Shown: positions 17,457 through 27,827 of the stretch, one piece after another | How the letters are laid out: every line of letters starts with the position of its first letter | Numbering within the stretch: the stretch's first letter is position 1 | Assembly: GCA_018336195.1 (NCBI GenBank) | Contig: JAGXQV010000034.1 | Span: forward strand, 1 to 64,000 | Origin: Sulfuricella sp. | Lineage (GTDB): Bacteria; Pseudomonadota; Gammaproteobacteria; Burkholderiales; Sulfuricellaceae | Reading direction: 5' to 3' | DNA: 64,000 bases | Notes under the pieces: generated by a model | Databases searched by the model: none | What the model was told of the DNA's origin: nothing | Seen by the model: the letters and a program-made list of their open reading frames with translations, nothing else | Made by a program: the position numbers and the translations under genes

Positions 17457-19112
17457 ATGTTTGCGAATCTGAAAGTCGGCGCCAAGCTGTTTGTCTTGAC
17501 CGGGATTCTGGCAATTTTCATGAGCGCGGTCGGGATTATCGGGCTGCGCGGCATGTCGCAAACCCTCGGCGGAATGAAGGCGGTCTACGAGGTGCGCACC
17601 CTGCCGGTGATCGATCTGGGGAAAATCCAGCATCTTTTCGAAATGAACGTCACCGAGACGTTGCGCGCCTTCCAGCACAATCCCGACGGCGAACTCTACA
17701 AGCTCCACGACCATCCGCTCAGCGAACACCTCGCCCGCATCGAAAAGAACGTCGCCACCATCGATCAGTTGTGGCGGAAGTTCAAAGCCAACCCGCTGAG
17801 CGCCGAGGAGCAGCGACAGGCCGACGAATTCGAGAAAAGGCGCGCCACGTTTCGCGACGAAGTGCTGCTGCCAACGCTCACCGCCCTCAAAAACAACGAT
17901 TTTTCGGTGGAAACGATCAACCGCTACCTGAAGGGCAACCGCAGCCTGGGGAAAAGCGCCAGCGAGGCGCTGGCCAAGCTGGTCGACTTGCAGGTAAGCG
18001 CCACCAAGGAGGAATTCGAGCGCGCCACGGCAACCTACAACACCGCCTGGGGCATTTCCATCGCCTCCCTGGCGGTCGGCTTGGCACTAGGAGTGGGGCT
18101 GGCATTCCAGATCATCCGCTCGATCACCGTCCCGCTCGGGGCAATGCGCGCCATCATCACGGAAGTCGAGCACGGCGGCGATTTCACCCGGCGCGTTGCC
18201 CTGACCGGCAGCGACGAGGTAGGCGAAACCGCCCGCTCCTTCGACGTGTTGCTGGGTTCCCTGCAAAACACCTTGCGCCAGGTTCTCGACAGCGTCGAGG
18301 CGGTTTCCCATTCCGCCCACGCCCTGTCGTCCACCTCCAGCCAAGTTGCTTCAAGCTCGGTGCAGCAGAGCGAAGCGGCCTCCTCGATGGCGGCCACCGT
18401 CGAGGAGGTGACGGCGAGCATCCATCACATCTCGGAGAGCGCCCGCACGGCCTTGGACATTTCCCGCAAATCCGGCGAGTTGTCCGGGGAAGGCGGGGCG
18501 ATCATCCACGGTGCCGCTGCGGAAATGGCGCAAATCTCGGAAACCGTGCGTCATACCTCGGTCACCATCGAGGAACTGGGGCAGCGTTCCAACAAGATTT
18601 CCGCCATCGTCCAGGTCATCAAGGAAGTCGCCGACCAGACCAACCTGCTCGCCCTCAATGCCGCCATCGAGGCGGCGCGCGCCGGCGAACAGGGACGCGG
18701 CTTCGCGGTGGTGGCCGATGAAGTGCGCAAGCTGGCTGAGCGTACCTCCAAGGCCACCGAGGAAATCACCCTGATGATCGACGCCATGCAGCACAGCGCC
18801 CAGGAAGCGGTATCCACCATGAGTTCCGCGGTCCGCCAGGTGGGCGACGGCGTGACCCAGGCACGGAGCGCCGGCAACGCCATCACCCAGATCAAGCAGG
18901 GCGCGGAACAGGTGCTCGACGTGGTCAACGACATTTCCGCCGCACTCGACCAGCAAAGTTCGGCCAGCCAGGACATTTCCGGGCATGTCGAGCGAGTCGC
19001 CCAGATGTCCGAGGAAAACAGCGCCGCCGCCCACCAGTCCGCCGACGCGGCGCGTCACCTGGAGGAACTGGCGCGGGCCATGCGCACCTCGGTTTCCCGA
19101 TTCCGCATTTGA
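17457..19112 (+). CDS. Methyl-accepting chemotaxis protein with periplasmic four-helix-type sensor
   Basis: A 551-residue chemoreceptor. A first membrane segment ([20 protein letters not shown]) is followed by about 170 periplasmic residues that look helical like the Tar/4HB sensor. A second membrane segment ([20 protein letters not shown]), a HAMP domain and a long signalling coiled coil follow. The hairpin tip has the conserved [20 protein letters not shown]. The ligand is unknown. It is a single gene with GGGGGTGAC just before the ATG; no che genes are adjacent. Confidence 0.93.
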   Translation: MFANLKVGAKLFVLTGILAIFMSAVGIIGLRGMSQTLGGMKAVYEVRTLPVIDLGKIQHLFEMNVTETLRAFQHNPDGELYKLHDHPLSEHLARIEKNVATIDQLWRKFKANPLSAEEQRQADEFEKRRATFRDEVLLPTLTALKNNDFSVETINRYLKGNRSLGKSASEALAKLVDLQVSATKEEFERATATYNTAWGISIASLAVGLALGVGLAFQIIRSITVPLGAMRAIITEVEHGGDFTRRVALTGSDEVGETARSFDVLLGSLQNTLRQVLDSVEAVSHSAHALSSTSSQVASSSVQQSEAASSMAATVEEVTASIHHISESARTALDISRKSGELSGEGGAIIHGAAAEMAQISETVRHTSVTIEELGQRSNKISAIVQVIKEVADQTNLLALNAAIEAARAGEQGRGFAVVADEVRKLAERTSKATEEITLMIDAMQHSAQEAVSTMSSAVRQVGDGVTQARSAGNAITQIKQGAEQVLDVVNDISAALDQQSSASQDISGHVERVAQMSEENSAAAHQSADAARHLEELARAMRTSVSRFRI

Positions 19113-19241
19113 ACCCGAGCAAGAAGCCATGAGCAACAAAGGGTTACTCATTCACGTTTTGGACTATTTCTTGGCATAACCTTCGCTTTTGCCGCAATGC
19201 TGGCTAAAATAGCCTCCTGATTTCAACACACAGGATTCCGC

Positions 19242-20456
19242 ATGACGCAAGCGGCAAGCGCGCCCATCACCCCTCCCAGCCTGATTCACGACGAGGGGCA
19301 CGGCGCATATAAAATTCCGGCCCTGCGCGTTCTCACCGAGATCACCTCCAGCCTGTCCAGCGAAGACAATCTCGATTCGCTGCTGGAGCGCTTTCTCGGC
19401 ACCATGATCAAGCTGGCCGGCGCGGATGCCGGCGCGGTGCGGGTGCTGGCCGCCGACGGCGAGCATTTGCGGATGGTCGGCGCCATCGGTCTGCCTCCCG
19501 AAGTGGTCGAATGCGAGCGCTACATCCCCCTCGAATGCGGGGTGTGCGGCGGCGCGGTGCGCGAACACGCGGTGCAGCACGGCGACAGCCACCAATTGCG
19601 CTTCTGCTCGGAACGCACCTCGCTGACCTATTTCGGCGAGCGCTGCCATCGCATTATCGCCGTGCCGTTGCGCTACCAGGGCAAGATCCTCGGGGTCTAC
19701 AACCTCTTCATGGCCGGCGACGAAGAAGTGCCGGAAGACGTGGCGCTGCTCTTCCATTCGATCAGCGAGCACCTCGGCATGGCGCTGGAAAATGCCCGCC
19801 TGACCCGCGAAAACCTGCGCATCACCCTCACCAACGAGCGCCAGATGCTGGCCAACGAACTCCACGATTCGCTGGCGCAAACCCTCTCCTTCATGAACAT
19901 GCGCCTGTCGCTGCTGCGCGACGCCATGGAGAACCGCGACCAGGACAAATCCGACAAATACCTCAACGACCTGGGGCGCGCCCTCGATTCGGCCTACGCC
20001 GAGTTGCGTGAACTGCTCGCCCAGTTCCGTAACCGCATGGACCCGCGCGGGCTGTTGCCGGCGCTATGGGACATCGTCAGCGGATTCCAGGACCGCAACG
20101 GCATCAACCTTGATCTCGACAACCGCGTTCCCGACATGAACCTGCCGCCCGAACAGGAAGTGCAGGTCTACCACATCGTCCACGAAGCGCTGACCAATGC
20201 GGGCAAGCATTCGCGCGCCAAGAACGCCAAGATCACCATCGACCTGGTAAACGATCAATACGTTTTCAGCGTGGAAGACGACGGAGTAGGCATCATCCAG
20301 CCGCTCAAGAGCGGCGACGGCATGCACCTTGGCCTCAACATCATGCGCGAACGCGCCCAACGCCTGGGCGGCGGCATCACCGTGGAAAACCGCAAGGAAG
20401 GCGGGGTGCGCGTCATCCTGACTTTTCCGGCGCCCCTAAGGAAGCCTAATGAGTGA
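19242..20456 (+). CDS. NarX-like sensor histidine kinase, soluble, with Cys-rich GAF module
   Basis: A 404-residue kinase. Residues about 30-190 form a GAF-like module with cysteines C91, C99, C102, C122 and C135, like the central module of NarX. A HisKA_3 dimerisation domain follows with the phospho-acceptor His in NELHDSLAQTLSF, and the ATPase has EALTNAGKHS and VEDDGVGI. It lacks the transmembrane and periplasmic nitrate-binding parts of NarX, so it must sense a cytosolic signal; the Cys cluster suggests redox or an Fe-S centre, which is inferred. It overlaps the downstream response regulator by eight bases. Confidence 0.88.
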   Translation: MTQAASAPITPPSLIHDEGHGAYKIPALRVLTEITSSLSSEDNLDSLLERFLGTMIKLAGADAGAVRVLAADGEHLRMVGAIGLPPEVVECERYIPLECGVCGGAVREHAVQHGDSHQLRFCSERTSLTYFGERCHRIIAVPLRYQGKILGVYNLFMAGDEEVPEDVALLFHSISEHLGMALENARLTRENLRITLTNERQMLANELHDSLAQTLSFMNMRLSLLRDAMENRDQDKSDKYLNDLGRALDSAYAELRELLAQFRNRMDPRGLLPALWDIVSGFQDRNGINLDLDNRVPDMNLPPEQEVQVYHIVHEALTNAGKHSRAKNAKITIDLVNDQYVFSVEDDGVGIIQPLKSGDGMHLGLNIMRERAQRLGGGITVENRKEGGVRVILTFPAPLRKPNE

Positions 20457-21117
20457 ACCCATCCGCGTCTTGCTGGTCGACGACCACACCCTGTTCCGCA
20501 TGGGTCTTTCCGAGTTGCTCGAACAGCGCGGCACCATCAAGGTGGTCGGCGCGACCGGCAGCCCCGACGAAGCGCGGCGCATCCTCCGCGAGGAAAATCC
20601 CGACGTGGTTATCATGGACCTGCACATGCCGCCCATCGACGGCCTCTCGCTGTTCCGCCAGTTGCGCCAGGAAGGGTTTACCACCCCGACCCTGATGCTC
20701 ACCGTGAGCAACGCCGAGGAAGATCTGACCAACGTGCTGCGCGCCGGCGCGCGCGGCTACCTGTTGAAGGACATGGAACCCGACGACGTGGTGGACGCCA
20801 TCCAGCGCGCCTCCCGAGGTGAAACGGTAGTCGCGCCGACCATGACCATGAAGCTGGTGAAACTCCTGCAACAGGAACAACCGGCGAGTAACCCGGCTTC
20901 CCTGCTGGAACTTCTTACCCAGCGCGAGCGCGAGATTCTCACTCACCTGGCGCAAGGCGAAAGCAACAAGGTCATCGCCCGCGCCCTCGACATCAGCCAC
21001 GACACGGTGAAGCTGCACGTCCGCCACATCCTGTCCAAGCTCAACCTGACATCGCGGGTCGAAGCGGCGGTGTTCGCGGTGGAACACAAACTCAACAATC
21101 CAAAAACCAAGTGCTGA
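20449..21117 (+). CDS. NarL/FixJ-family response regulator
   Basis: A 222-residue regulator. The receiver domain has DDH at residues 11-13, phospho-acceptor Asp in VVIMDLHMPPIDG and Lys in GYLLKDMEPDD. The C-terminal LuxR-type helix-turn-helix is LTQREREILTHLAQGESNKV followed by HDTVKLHVRHILSKLNL, as in NarL. It overlaps the kinase gene and surely forms a pair with it. Regulation of nitrate or denitrification genes is plausible but inferred. Confidence 0.92.
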   Translation: MSEPIRVLLVDDHTLFRMGLSELLEQRGTIKVVGATGSPDEARRILREENPDVVIMDLHMPPIDGLSLFRQLRQEGFTTPTLMLTVSNAEEDLTNVLRAGARGYLLKDMEPDDVVDAIQRASRGETVVAPTMTMKLVKLLQQEQPASNPASLLELLTQREREILTHLAQGESNKVIARALDISHDTVKLHVRHILSKLNLTSRVEAAVFAVEHKLNNPKTKC

Positions 21118-21133
21118 GGGATTAGCGTTAAGG

Positions 21134-21252
21134 GCTTAGTGTTTAGTGTTGAGTGCTTAGTTGTGGAATGCGCTACGCGCATAATCGAATTCCGACGCGC
21201 GTTGCGCGGCGACCTTAACTCAACACTAAACACTCAAAACTAAACACTTAAA
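21134..21252. repeat. Heptamer-arm inverted repeat element with conserved core
   Basis: The left arm has GCTTAGT, GTTTAGT, GTTGAGT and GCTTAGT (21134-21161). The right arm has ACTCAAC, ACTAAAC, ACTCAAA, ACTAAAC and ACTTAAA (21218-21252). The 56-base centre, read on the minus strand, contains tcgccgcgcaacgcgcg and atgcgcgtagcgcattcc, which recur in the elements at 54087 and 58145. Both core parts can form small hairpins. It lies between the response regulator and cysG. Confidence 0.85.
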
Positions 21253-21296
21253 ACCAACCACTGCTTTTCAGCATCTGAACTTTTCGAGGCCCATAA

Positions 21297-22733
21297 ATGG
21301 AATTTTTCCCCGTATTTCTCGATGTCAAAAACCGCCCCTGCCTGGTGGTCGGCGGCGGCGAAGTCGCCGCGCGCAAGATCGGCATGTTGCTGCAATCCCA
21401 CGCCAAGGTGACGGTGGTTTCCCCGGAACTGTGCGAGGCCGTGCGCGAACTGGCCGACAAGGGACTCGTCACCCACCACCAGACCCGTTTCATCCCGGAA
21501 TTCCTCGACGAAGCGATCCTGGTGATCGCCGCCACCGACGATTCCGTCGTCAACGCCGAAGTGTCGGTGGCCGCCCGCGAACTGCGCATCCCGGTCAACG
21601 TAGTGGATAGTCCGGACCTGTGCACCTTCATCATGCCCTCGGTGATCGACCGCTCGCCCATTGTGGTTGCCGTCTCCAGCGCCGGCGCCGCGCCGGTCCT
21701 GGCGCGCACCCTGCGCGCCCGCCTGGAAACCCTGATTCCCGCCAGCTACGGCCGCCTCGGTGCATTGGCCGGGGCATTCCGCGACAAGGTCAAGACGCAT
21801 TTCCCGCGTCCCGCCGACCGCCGTTTGTTCTGGGAAAAAATCATCCAGGGTCCGGTCGCCGAAATGGTCTTCGCCGGCCAGGACGACGCCGCCAAGGCTG
21901 CCCTCGAAAAAGCCCTGGCCGCCGAATCCGGCGATGCCCCGCCGCGCGGCGAGGTGTACCTGGTCGGTGGCGGCCCCGGCAACCCCGACCTGCTCACCTT
22001 CCGCGCCTTGCGCCTGATGCAGCAGGCCGACGTGGTGGTCCACGATCACCTGGTCGCTCCCGCCATCCTCGAACTGACGCGCCGCGACGCCCAACGCATC
22101 TACGTCGGCAAGGAACGCAACGCCCACACCATGCGCCAGGAAAACATCAACGAACTGCTGGTGAAGCTGGCCCAGGAAGGCAAGCGAGTCCTCCGTCTGA
22201 AAGGCGGCGACCCCTTCATTTTCGGGCGCGGCGGCGAGGAAATCGAAACTCTCGCGGCGCATGGCGTGGCTTTTCAGGTGGTCCCCGGCATCACTGCGGC
22301 CTCCGGGGTTTCGTCGTATGCCGGCATCCCATTGACCCACCGCGATTACGCGCAATCCTGCGTGTTCGTCACCGGCCATCTCAAGGACGGCTCAGTCAAC
22401 GTCGATCTCTCCGGGATCGCCAAGGCCAATCAGACCATCGTCATCTACATGGGCCTGCTCGGCCTGCCGCAACTCTGCCAGGAACTGGTCAAGCACGGAT
22501 TGTCCGCGACCACGCCCGCCGCCATCATCCAGCAAGGCACCACCGTCAAGCAGAAAGTCGTCACCGGCACCCTAGAAACCCTGCCCGCGCTGGCCGTGGA
22601 CGCGCAACTCAAGCCCCCCACCCTGATAATCGTCGGTGAAGTGGTCAAGCTCCAGGAAAAACTGGCATGGTACAAGCCCGAACTGGGCGAGGGATCAAGC
22701 TTCGTGGCGGGGATCGACGCAACGGTGGAGTGA
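21297..22733 (+). CDS. cysG: Siroheme synthase CysG
   Basis: A 478-residue multifunctional enzyme. Residues 1 to about 200 form the precorrin-2 dehydrogenase / sirohydrochlorin ferrochelatase part, with the NAD site LVVGGGEVAARKIGML. From about residue 215 the uroporphyrinogen III methyltransferase part shows YLVGGGPGNPDLLTFRALR, VYVGKE-type and GGDPFIFGRGGEE motifs. It makes siroheme for assimilatory sulfite and nitrite reductases. Length is close to the E. coli 457. It is probably a single gene, with a heptamer element upstream. Confidence 0.95.
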   Translation: MEFFPVFLDVKNRPCLVVGGGEVAARKIGMLLQSHAKVTVVSPELCEAVRELADKGLVTHHQTRFIPEFLDEAILVIAATDDSVVNAEVSVAARELRIPVNVVDSPDLCTFIMPSVIDRSPIVVAVSSAGAAPVLARTLRARLETLIPASYGRLGALAGAFRDKVKTHFPRPADRRLFWEKIIQGPVAEMVFAGQDDAAKAALEKALAAESGDAPPRGEVYLVGGGPGNPDLLTFRALRLMQQADVVVHDHLVAPAILELTRRDAQRIYVGKERNAHTMRQENINELLVKLAQEGKRVLRLKGGDPFIFGRGGEEIETLAAHGVAFQVVPGITAASGVSSYAGIPLTHRDYAQSCVFVTGHLKDGSVNVDLSGIAKANQTIVIYMGLLGLPQLCQELVKHGLSATTPAAIIQQGTTVKQKVVTGTLETLPALAVDAQLKPPTLIIVGEVVKLQEKLAWYKPELGEGSSFVAGIDATVE

Positions 22734-22807
22734 GCATTTTCGAAGGAGAGTGGGTGACGCCGCGCGCCCCATTCTCCACCCGGTGAATCTTTCCAATGTA
22801 GCGGGGG

Positions 22808-25798
22808 TTGGAATTGATAGAGAAAATCATAAAAAATTCGCCGTTCATCAGACAGTTCGCGCAACTGTTTCTCCCTTCGCTGTCGATTCTGCTGGCCGTC
22901 GGTTTTTTTAGCGTCTACCCGGATGTAAAAAACCGGCTAGCCATGCTGGGCGCCAGAGAAGCAGAACAAATCGAACTTTCCTCCAACATCATCACGGTCG
23001 AGTTCGAATCCATCACCGCCGACTTGAAGTTGCTCGCCAGCAATCTCAGCCTGAAGCGTTATCTCGACAACGCCGGCAATGCAAGTGGTTCGGATGTCGT
23101 GCAGACTTTTTCGGACTGGGCCAGGGAAAGGCAAATCTACGATCAGGTGCGCTACCTGGACGCAAGCGGAATGGAAGTTTTCCGCATCAACTATGAAAAT
23201 CGTGCCCCCCTCAACGTAACCGGGAATGCCTTGCAGAACAAGGCGGGGCGCTATTTCTTCAAGGACACGTTCAAGCTGCGTCGCGGCGAAATCTTTGTCT
23301 CCCCGCTGGATCTCAATATCGAGCACGACCAGATCGAGCAGCCCTACAAGCCGATGATCCGTTTCGGCACACCGGTGTTCGATAGCGCCGGGCAGAAGCG
23401 CGGCATCGTCCTCCTCAACTACTTCGGCAACCGGTTACTGCATAACTTCAAAAAATTCGCGGCGATGGATCAAGATGCCATGTCGCTCCTGAATCGCGAC
23501 GGATATTGGTTGAGTGCCGGCAAAGCCGAAGACGAGTGGGGCTTCATGTTCAAGAACGGACGGTCGTTCGCCAGCCGCTTCCCGGATGAATGGACAACCA
23601 TTTCATCCAACGAACGGGGCAGCCTGCGAACGCCGCGCGGCCTGTTCGTTTATACCACCGCTCGTCCCTTGCTGCCGCAGCACCGTTCCTCCACCGGCTC
23701 GCCCCTGCCGAGCGGCAGCAGCGCAAAGGAACTGTCGCGCGGCGAGTATTACTGGAAAATCGTCTCCCACACGCCTCCCGAACTGGTACCCAGCGCCAGC
23801 CTTGAACAATACCCGACCACCTTTGCGCTGTTCTTCGGCGCAATCATTCTGCTCGCGCTGGGCAGCGGGTTTCTCGCCCATTCCCTGGTGAAGCGCGCGG
23901 AAGAGCGGAAAACCCAGGAGGGAATAGCCAACACCCTTGGTGAAGGGCTTTACGTGCTGGACGAGAAAGGCTGCATCACCTTCTCCAATCCCGCCCTGAG
24001 CCAACTGCTGGGATGGACGCACGAAGAATTGAACGGACAAAATGCCCATGTGCTTTTCCACCACCACAGCCCCGATGGTACGCCCTGCCTGGCGGAACAC
24101 TGCGAGATCGGCAAGGTGATTCGCTCGGGCCAGATGTATCACTCGGATGACGAGACGTTCTGGTGCAAGGACGGTACACCACTGCCGGTATCGGTGATTT
24201 CCTCCCCCATCGTAGAACGGGGGAAAATCGTCGGTTCGGTTGTCACCTTTCAGGACGTTACCCAACGCAAATTTTTTGAAGAAACGCTACTCCGCGACAA
24301 TGAACAATTGGACGCCATCCTGAATGCCATTAGCGAAAGCATTTTCCTGGTCGACCGCGATGGCATCGTCCTCGTGGTCAATCCGACCGCCGCGCATCGC
24401 CTGGGAAAAGAACCCAAGGAAATAATCGGCGGGAACATTTTCGATTTCTTCCCGCCCGAGCTGGCGCAAAGCCGCAGGGTTACCATGGAAGAAGTCATGT
24501 GCAGCGGCCAGAGCCAATATGTCGAGGATTGCCGCGCAGGCCGGAGTTTTTCCCTCTACTACTATCCGGTGCTGGACGGAACCGGCAAGAGCAAGGCAAT
24601 CGCGGTATTCGCACTCGACATTACCGGGCGCAAGCTCGCCGAGGCGAAGCTCGTCGAAAGCGAGGCCCACTTGCGCACCATCATCATGAACGAGCCGGAA
24701 TGCATCAAGATAATCGACGCGCGGGGACGCCTGATTCAAATGAATCCGGCGGGGTTGGCCATGATCGAAGCCGACTCGCTGGAACAGGTCGCGGGACGCC
24801 CGGTGCTTGATCTCATCGTCCCCGAACACCGCAAGGCCTACGCAAAACTTCACAAACGGGTCATCGCCGGCGAAGCCATGCAGATGAAATTCGAAGTGCT
24901 CGGTTTCAAGGGGGGACGGCGCTGGCTGGAAACCCATGCCGTCCCCATGCAGGACAAAAGCGAGACGGTACACCTCGCCGTCACCCGCGACATCTCGGAA
25001 CGCAAGCGGGCCGAAGATGCGTTGAAAGCGCTCAACGAAACCCTGGAACAGCGCGTCCAGGAAGGAATTGCGCAGAACATGGAGCAGGAGCGCCTACTCA
25101 TCCAGCAATCCCGCCTAGCGGCGATGGGCGAGATGATAAACAACATCGCCCACCAATGGCGTCAGCCCCTCAACGCACTGGGGCTGTTGCTGGCCAACCT
25201 CAAGGACGCCAACGACTTCCACGAACTTGACACCAACTTGATCGACAATCAGACGGCGATGGGACAACAGTTGATCCAGAAAATGTCGACCACCATCGAC
25301 GACTTCCGCAACTTCTTCAAGCCCAACAAGGAAAAACAAAGTTTCCTCGCGTCCGGGGGAATTGAAGATGCGCTAAAGCTGATCAGTCAGAGCCTCCAAA
25401 ACAACAAGATCCAGCTTTCCTTAGACAACGGCGATGAGTCCTGTGTCGCCTATGGCTATCCCAACGAATTCGCGCAGGTAGTGCTGAATGCCTTGAGCAA
25501 TGCCAAGGAAGCCATCGCCGGCAAGGACATCGCCGGGGAAATCCACATCAAGGTGGCGAAGACCGGAAAGGCCGTGACGGTCTCCATCCGTGACAATGGC
25601 GGCGGCATCCCCGAAGACATCCTGAGGAAGGTTTTCGACCCTTATTTCACCACCAAGGAAAAGGGCACCGGCATCGGCCTGTATATGTCGAAGATGATCA
25701 TGGATCACATGGACGGCCAGATCATCATCAGAAATGTCGATGGCGGCGCGGAAATGTTGATTACCCTGCCGTTAGCTTCGGACCCAACCCCCACCTAG
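22808..25798 (+). CDS. Membrane-bound multi-PAS sensor histidine kinase
   Basis: A roughly 996-residue kinase. A first membrane segment lies near residues 15-33. About 300 periplasmic residues of Cache type follow (VRYLDASGMEVFRINYENRA). A second membrane segment near 337-360 precedes three PAS domains. The kinase core has H-box NIAHQWRQPLNAL and ATPase GTGIGLYMSKMIMDHMDG. No ATG fits the reading frame upstream of the first membrane segment: a TAG at 22799 closes it and the candidate starts are TTG at 22808 or 22814, the latter six bases after a GGGGG. No receiver domain or partner regulator is adjacent. The ligand is unknown. Confidence 0.9.
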   Translation: MELIEKIIKNSPFIRQFAQLFLPSLSILLAVGFFSVYPDVKNRLAMLGAREAEQIELSSNIITVEFESITADLKLLASNLSLKRYLDNAGNASGSDVVQTFSDWARERQIYDQVRYLDASGMEVFRINYENRAPLNVTGNALQNKAGRYFFKDTFKLRRGEIFVSPLDLNIEHDQIEQPYKPMIRFGTPVFDSAGQKRGIVLLNYFGNRLLHNFKKFAAMDQDAMSLLNRDGYWLSAGKAEDEWGFMFKNGRSFASRFPDEWTTISSNERGSLRTPRGLFVYTTARPLLPQHRSSTGSPLPSGSSAKELSRGEYYWKIVSHTPPELVPSASLEQYPTTFALFFGAIILLALGSGFLAHSLVKRAEERKTQEGIANTLGEGLYVLDEKGCITFSNPALSQLLGWTHEELNGQNAHVLFHHHSPDGTPCLAEHCEIGKVIRSGQMYHSDDETFWCKDGTPLPVSVISSPIVERGKIVGSVVTFQDVTQRKFFEETLLRDNEQLDAILNAISESIFLVDRDGIVLVVNPTAAHRLGKEPKEIIGGNIFDFFPPELAQSRRVTMEEVMCSGQSQYVEDCRAGRSFSLYYYPVLDGTGKSKAIAVFALDITGRKLAEAKLVESEAHLRTIIMNEPECIKIIDARGRLIQMNPAGLAMIEADSLEQVAGRPVLDLIVPEHRKAYAKLHKRVIAGEAMQMKFEVLGFKGGRRWLETHAVPMQDKSETVHLAVTRDISERKRAEDALKALNETLEQRVQEGIAQNMEQERLLIQQSRLAAMGEMINNIAHQWRQPLNALGLLLANLKDANDFHELDTNLIDNQTAMGQQLIQKMSTTIDDFRNFFKPNKEKQSFLASGGIEDALKLISQSLQNNKIQLSLDNGDESCVAYGYPNEFAQVVLNALSNAKEAIAGKDIAGEIHIKVAKTGKAVTVSIRDNGGGIPEDILRKVFDPYFTTKEKGTGIGLYMSKMIMDHMDGQIIIRNVDGGAEMLITLPLASDPTPT

Positions 25799-25806
25799 CC
25801 GCCCGA

Positions 25807-27174
25807 CTACTTACCCCGTTCAAGCGGCAAGCGCAGGGTAAACACCGCGCCGCCGTCGAGATGGTTGGCGGCTGAAAGTTCGCCGCCGTGGCGGGCGACG
25901 ATGCCGTAGCTGATCGACAGCCCCAGGCCGGTGCCCTTGCCGACCGGCTTGGTGGTGAAGAAGGGATCGAACAGACGTTCCAGGTGTTCCGGCGGGATGC
26001 CGGGGCCGTTGTCGTGGAAACTGACGTCGACCCAGCCGCCGACAACGGCGGCAGCGACACGCAGTTCGGGAAAAGGCTGCCCGCGGGTCGCGTCGAAGGC
26101 GTTTTGCACCAGGTTGATCGCTACTTGCTGGATCTGCCCGGCACTCCCGACGATCGTCAAATTTTCCGGCAAGGCGTAGTCCACCTGCAGTTTTCCGCCG
26201 GCCGCCCCGGTCACCCAGCCCACCGCCTTGGTGACGGCCTCGCACAGGTTGAACGGGGCATTCTCGCCGCTATCCTTGGCGGAGAAACGTTTCAGCCCCT
26301 CGACGATGGCGCGGGTGCGTTCCGCGCCTTCCACCGTGCCTTCGATGAGGGGGTCGAGGTCTTCGAGAATGCGGTCGATGCGCAGTTGCTTGCGCAACTC
26401 ATCCAGTTTTTCCCTGGACGCCCCGTCATGCACCGCGCCGAGATAAGTTTTGATACGCTCGCTGTAGCGCTTCAGAGCATGGGCATTGCCCACCACGAAG
26501 CTGATCGGGTTGTTGAGTTCGTGCGCCACCCCCGCCACCAGCCGTCCCAGCGACACCATTTTTTCCGAATGCAGTAGCTGTTGCTGGGTGCGCTTGAGTT
26601 CCTCATGGGCGTCGCGCAGTGCTTGGTAAGCGCGGCGCAGTTCGCCGACCGGGCGCCCCACCATGACGTTGCCGACCACCTCGCCGTGCGCATCGAAACG
26701 CGCGGTGCAATTGAGTTCGACCGGAATGGCGCCGCCGGCATGGCAATGCAGTTGCGCCTCGAATTCCTGGAGCTTGCGAGTCGCCGCACCTTGGCGGCGC
26801 TGGGGCGTGCAGGGCGGCAAGCGGTCGACGAACAGTTCGCCGACCGGCTTGCCGCGCAGCCAAGCCTCCTCGAAGCCGGTCAATTCGACCAGGGCGCGAT
26901 TGACCTCCTCGACTTTGCCATCCAGATCGCAAACGATGAGCACGTCGGACATCGAGGTCAGCACGCTCAACACGAATTGCTGGGTTTTTTCCAGTTCGTC
27001 GTTCTTGTCTTCCAGCGCGGTCTGGTAGAGCAGCAAGTGGGTATATACGTCGTCCATCTTGCGCAACACTTCCAGCCACGCCGGTTCGCCGCCGGCCCGG
27101 ATCAGGCTTTGCAGGGTGTTCTTGAAATCGGCTTCCGGACGGGGCTTGGCCGGGGTGCGGCGGGTGTGGGACAT
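25807..27174 (-). CDS. hoxJ: PAS-domain histidine kinase of the HupT/HoxJ type (hydrogenase regulation)
   Basis: A 455-residue soluble kinase. A helical N-terminus precedes a PAS domain (about 75-190). The H-box [19 protein letters not shown] is next, then [20 protein letters not shown] and an ATPase with [18 protein letters not shown] and [12 protein letters not shown]. Length, lack of membrane segments and the region after the H-box resemble HupT/HoxJ, which receives the signal of the H2-sensing hydrogenase and controls uptake hydrogenase genes. Its position next to nikR, a nickel transporter and a hydrogenase locus 20 kb away supports this. The cognate HoxA/HupR regulator and sensor hydrogenase are not in the window. 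Confidence 0.72.
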   Translation of the reverse strand: MSHTRRTPAKPRPEADFKNTLQSLIRAGGEPAWLEVLRKMDDVYTHLLLYQTALEDKNDELEKTQQFVLSVLTSMSDVLIVCDLDGKVEEVNRALVELTGFEEAWLRGKPVGELFVDRLPPCTPQRRQGAATRKLQEFEAQLHCHAGGAIPVELNCTARFDAHGEVVGNVMVGRPVGELRRAYQALRDAHEELKRTQQQLLHSEKMVSLGRLVAGVAHELNNPISFVVGNAHALKRYSERIKTYLGAVHDGASREKLDELRKQLRIDRILEDLDPLIEGTVEGAERTRAIVEGLKRFSAKDSGENAPFNLCEAVTKAVGWVTGAAGGKLQVDYALPENLTIVGSAGQIQQVAINLVQNAFDATRGQPFPELRVAAAVVGGWVDVSFHDNGPGIPPEHLERLFDPFFTTKPVGKGTGLGLSISYGIVARHGGELSAANHLDGGAVFTLRLPLERGK

Positions 27175-27177
27175 GGT

Positions 27178-27633
27178 TTAGGTTTTCGGATGGCTATGGA
27201 CGTGCTCGCCATGATGATGGTGCTGCACGTCGTGATCGACCGGCACCAGGTTGAACTGGCCGTGGCGTACCCCGCGCTCGGCGATCAGGCTTTCCGCGAA
27301 GCTCCGCACCTGCGCCGTCGGGCCGCGCAGAATCACGGTTTCCAGGCAGTTGTCGTGATCGAGGTGAACGTGCATGGTGGATAGCGTGAGGTCGTGATGA
27401 TCGTGCTGGAGGTTGGTCAGGCGCGACGCCAGATCGCGTTCATGGTGATTGTAAACATAGCTCACACTGGCGGTGCAATACGGCGCATCTTCCTTGCGCA
27501 GGCGTTCGGCTTCCAGGCGCTGGCGCAACATGTCGCGCACTGCTTCAGAACGGTTCTGGTAGCCCTGCTGGCGGATCAGATCGTCGAATTGCCGCGCCAG
27601 CTTCTCGTCGAGCGAGATGGTAAAGCGTTCCAT
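27178..27633 (-). CDS. nikR: Nickel-responsive regulator NikR
   Basis: A 151-residue ribbon-helix-helix repressor. The N-terminal DNA-binding part reads RFTISLDEKLARQFDDLI...GYQNRSEAVRDML. The ACT-like nickel domain has the conserved ligands in YNHHERDL, QHDHHDLTLSTMHVHLDHDN and the Cys of NCLETVIL. The C-terminal tail is unusually His-rich (DHDVQHHHHGEHVHSH). The ATG at 27633 follows AAGGGGAAATC and matches family N-termini. It lies four bases upstream of the HoxJ-like kinase and is divergent from the nickel transporter, with an operator-like site between them. Confidence 0.95.
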   Translation of the reverse strand: MERFTISLDEKLARQFDDLIRQQGYQNRSEAVRDMLRQRLEAERLRKEDAPYCTASVSYVYNHHERDLASRLTNLQHDHHDLTLSTMHVHLDHDNCLETVILRGPTAQVRSFAESLIAERGVRHGQFNLVPVDHDVQHHHHGEHVHSHPKT

Positions 27634-27827
27634 GATTTCCCCTTTGTTGCGTTGATGCAATAACGATACCACAGCCACAAGTCCGCCACGCCTGCCTCTC
27701 CCGGCCCGACACCGCTAACGATGCTTCCACCACATGAAACAAGGCGCAAGGCAGACTTCCGGACGAAAAACGCGAATTTCCGGCAAGTACCGACGCTGCC
27801 AGAGAAAAAATATTTGGCACATTACTT

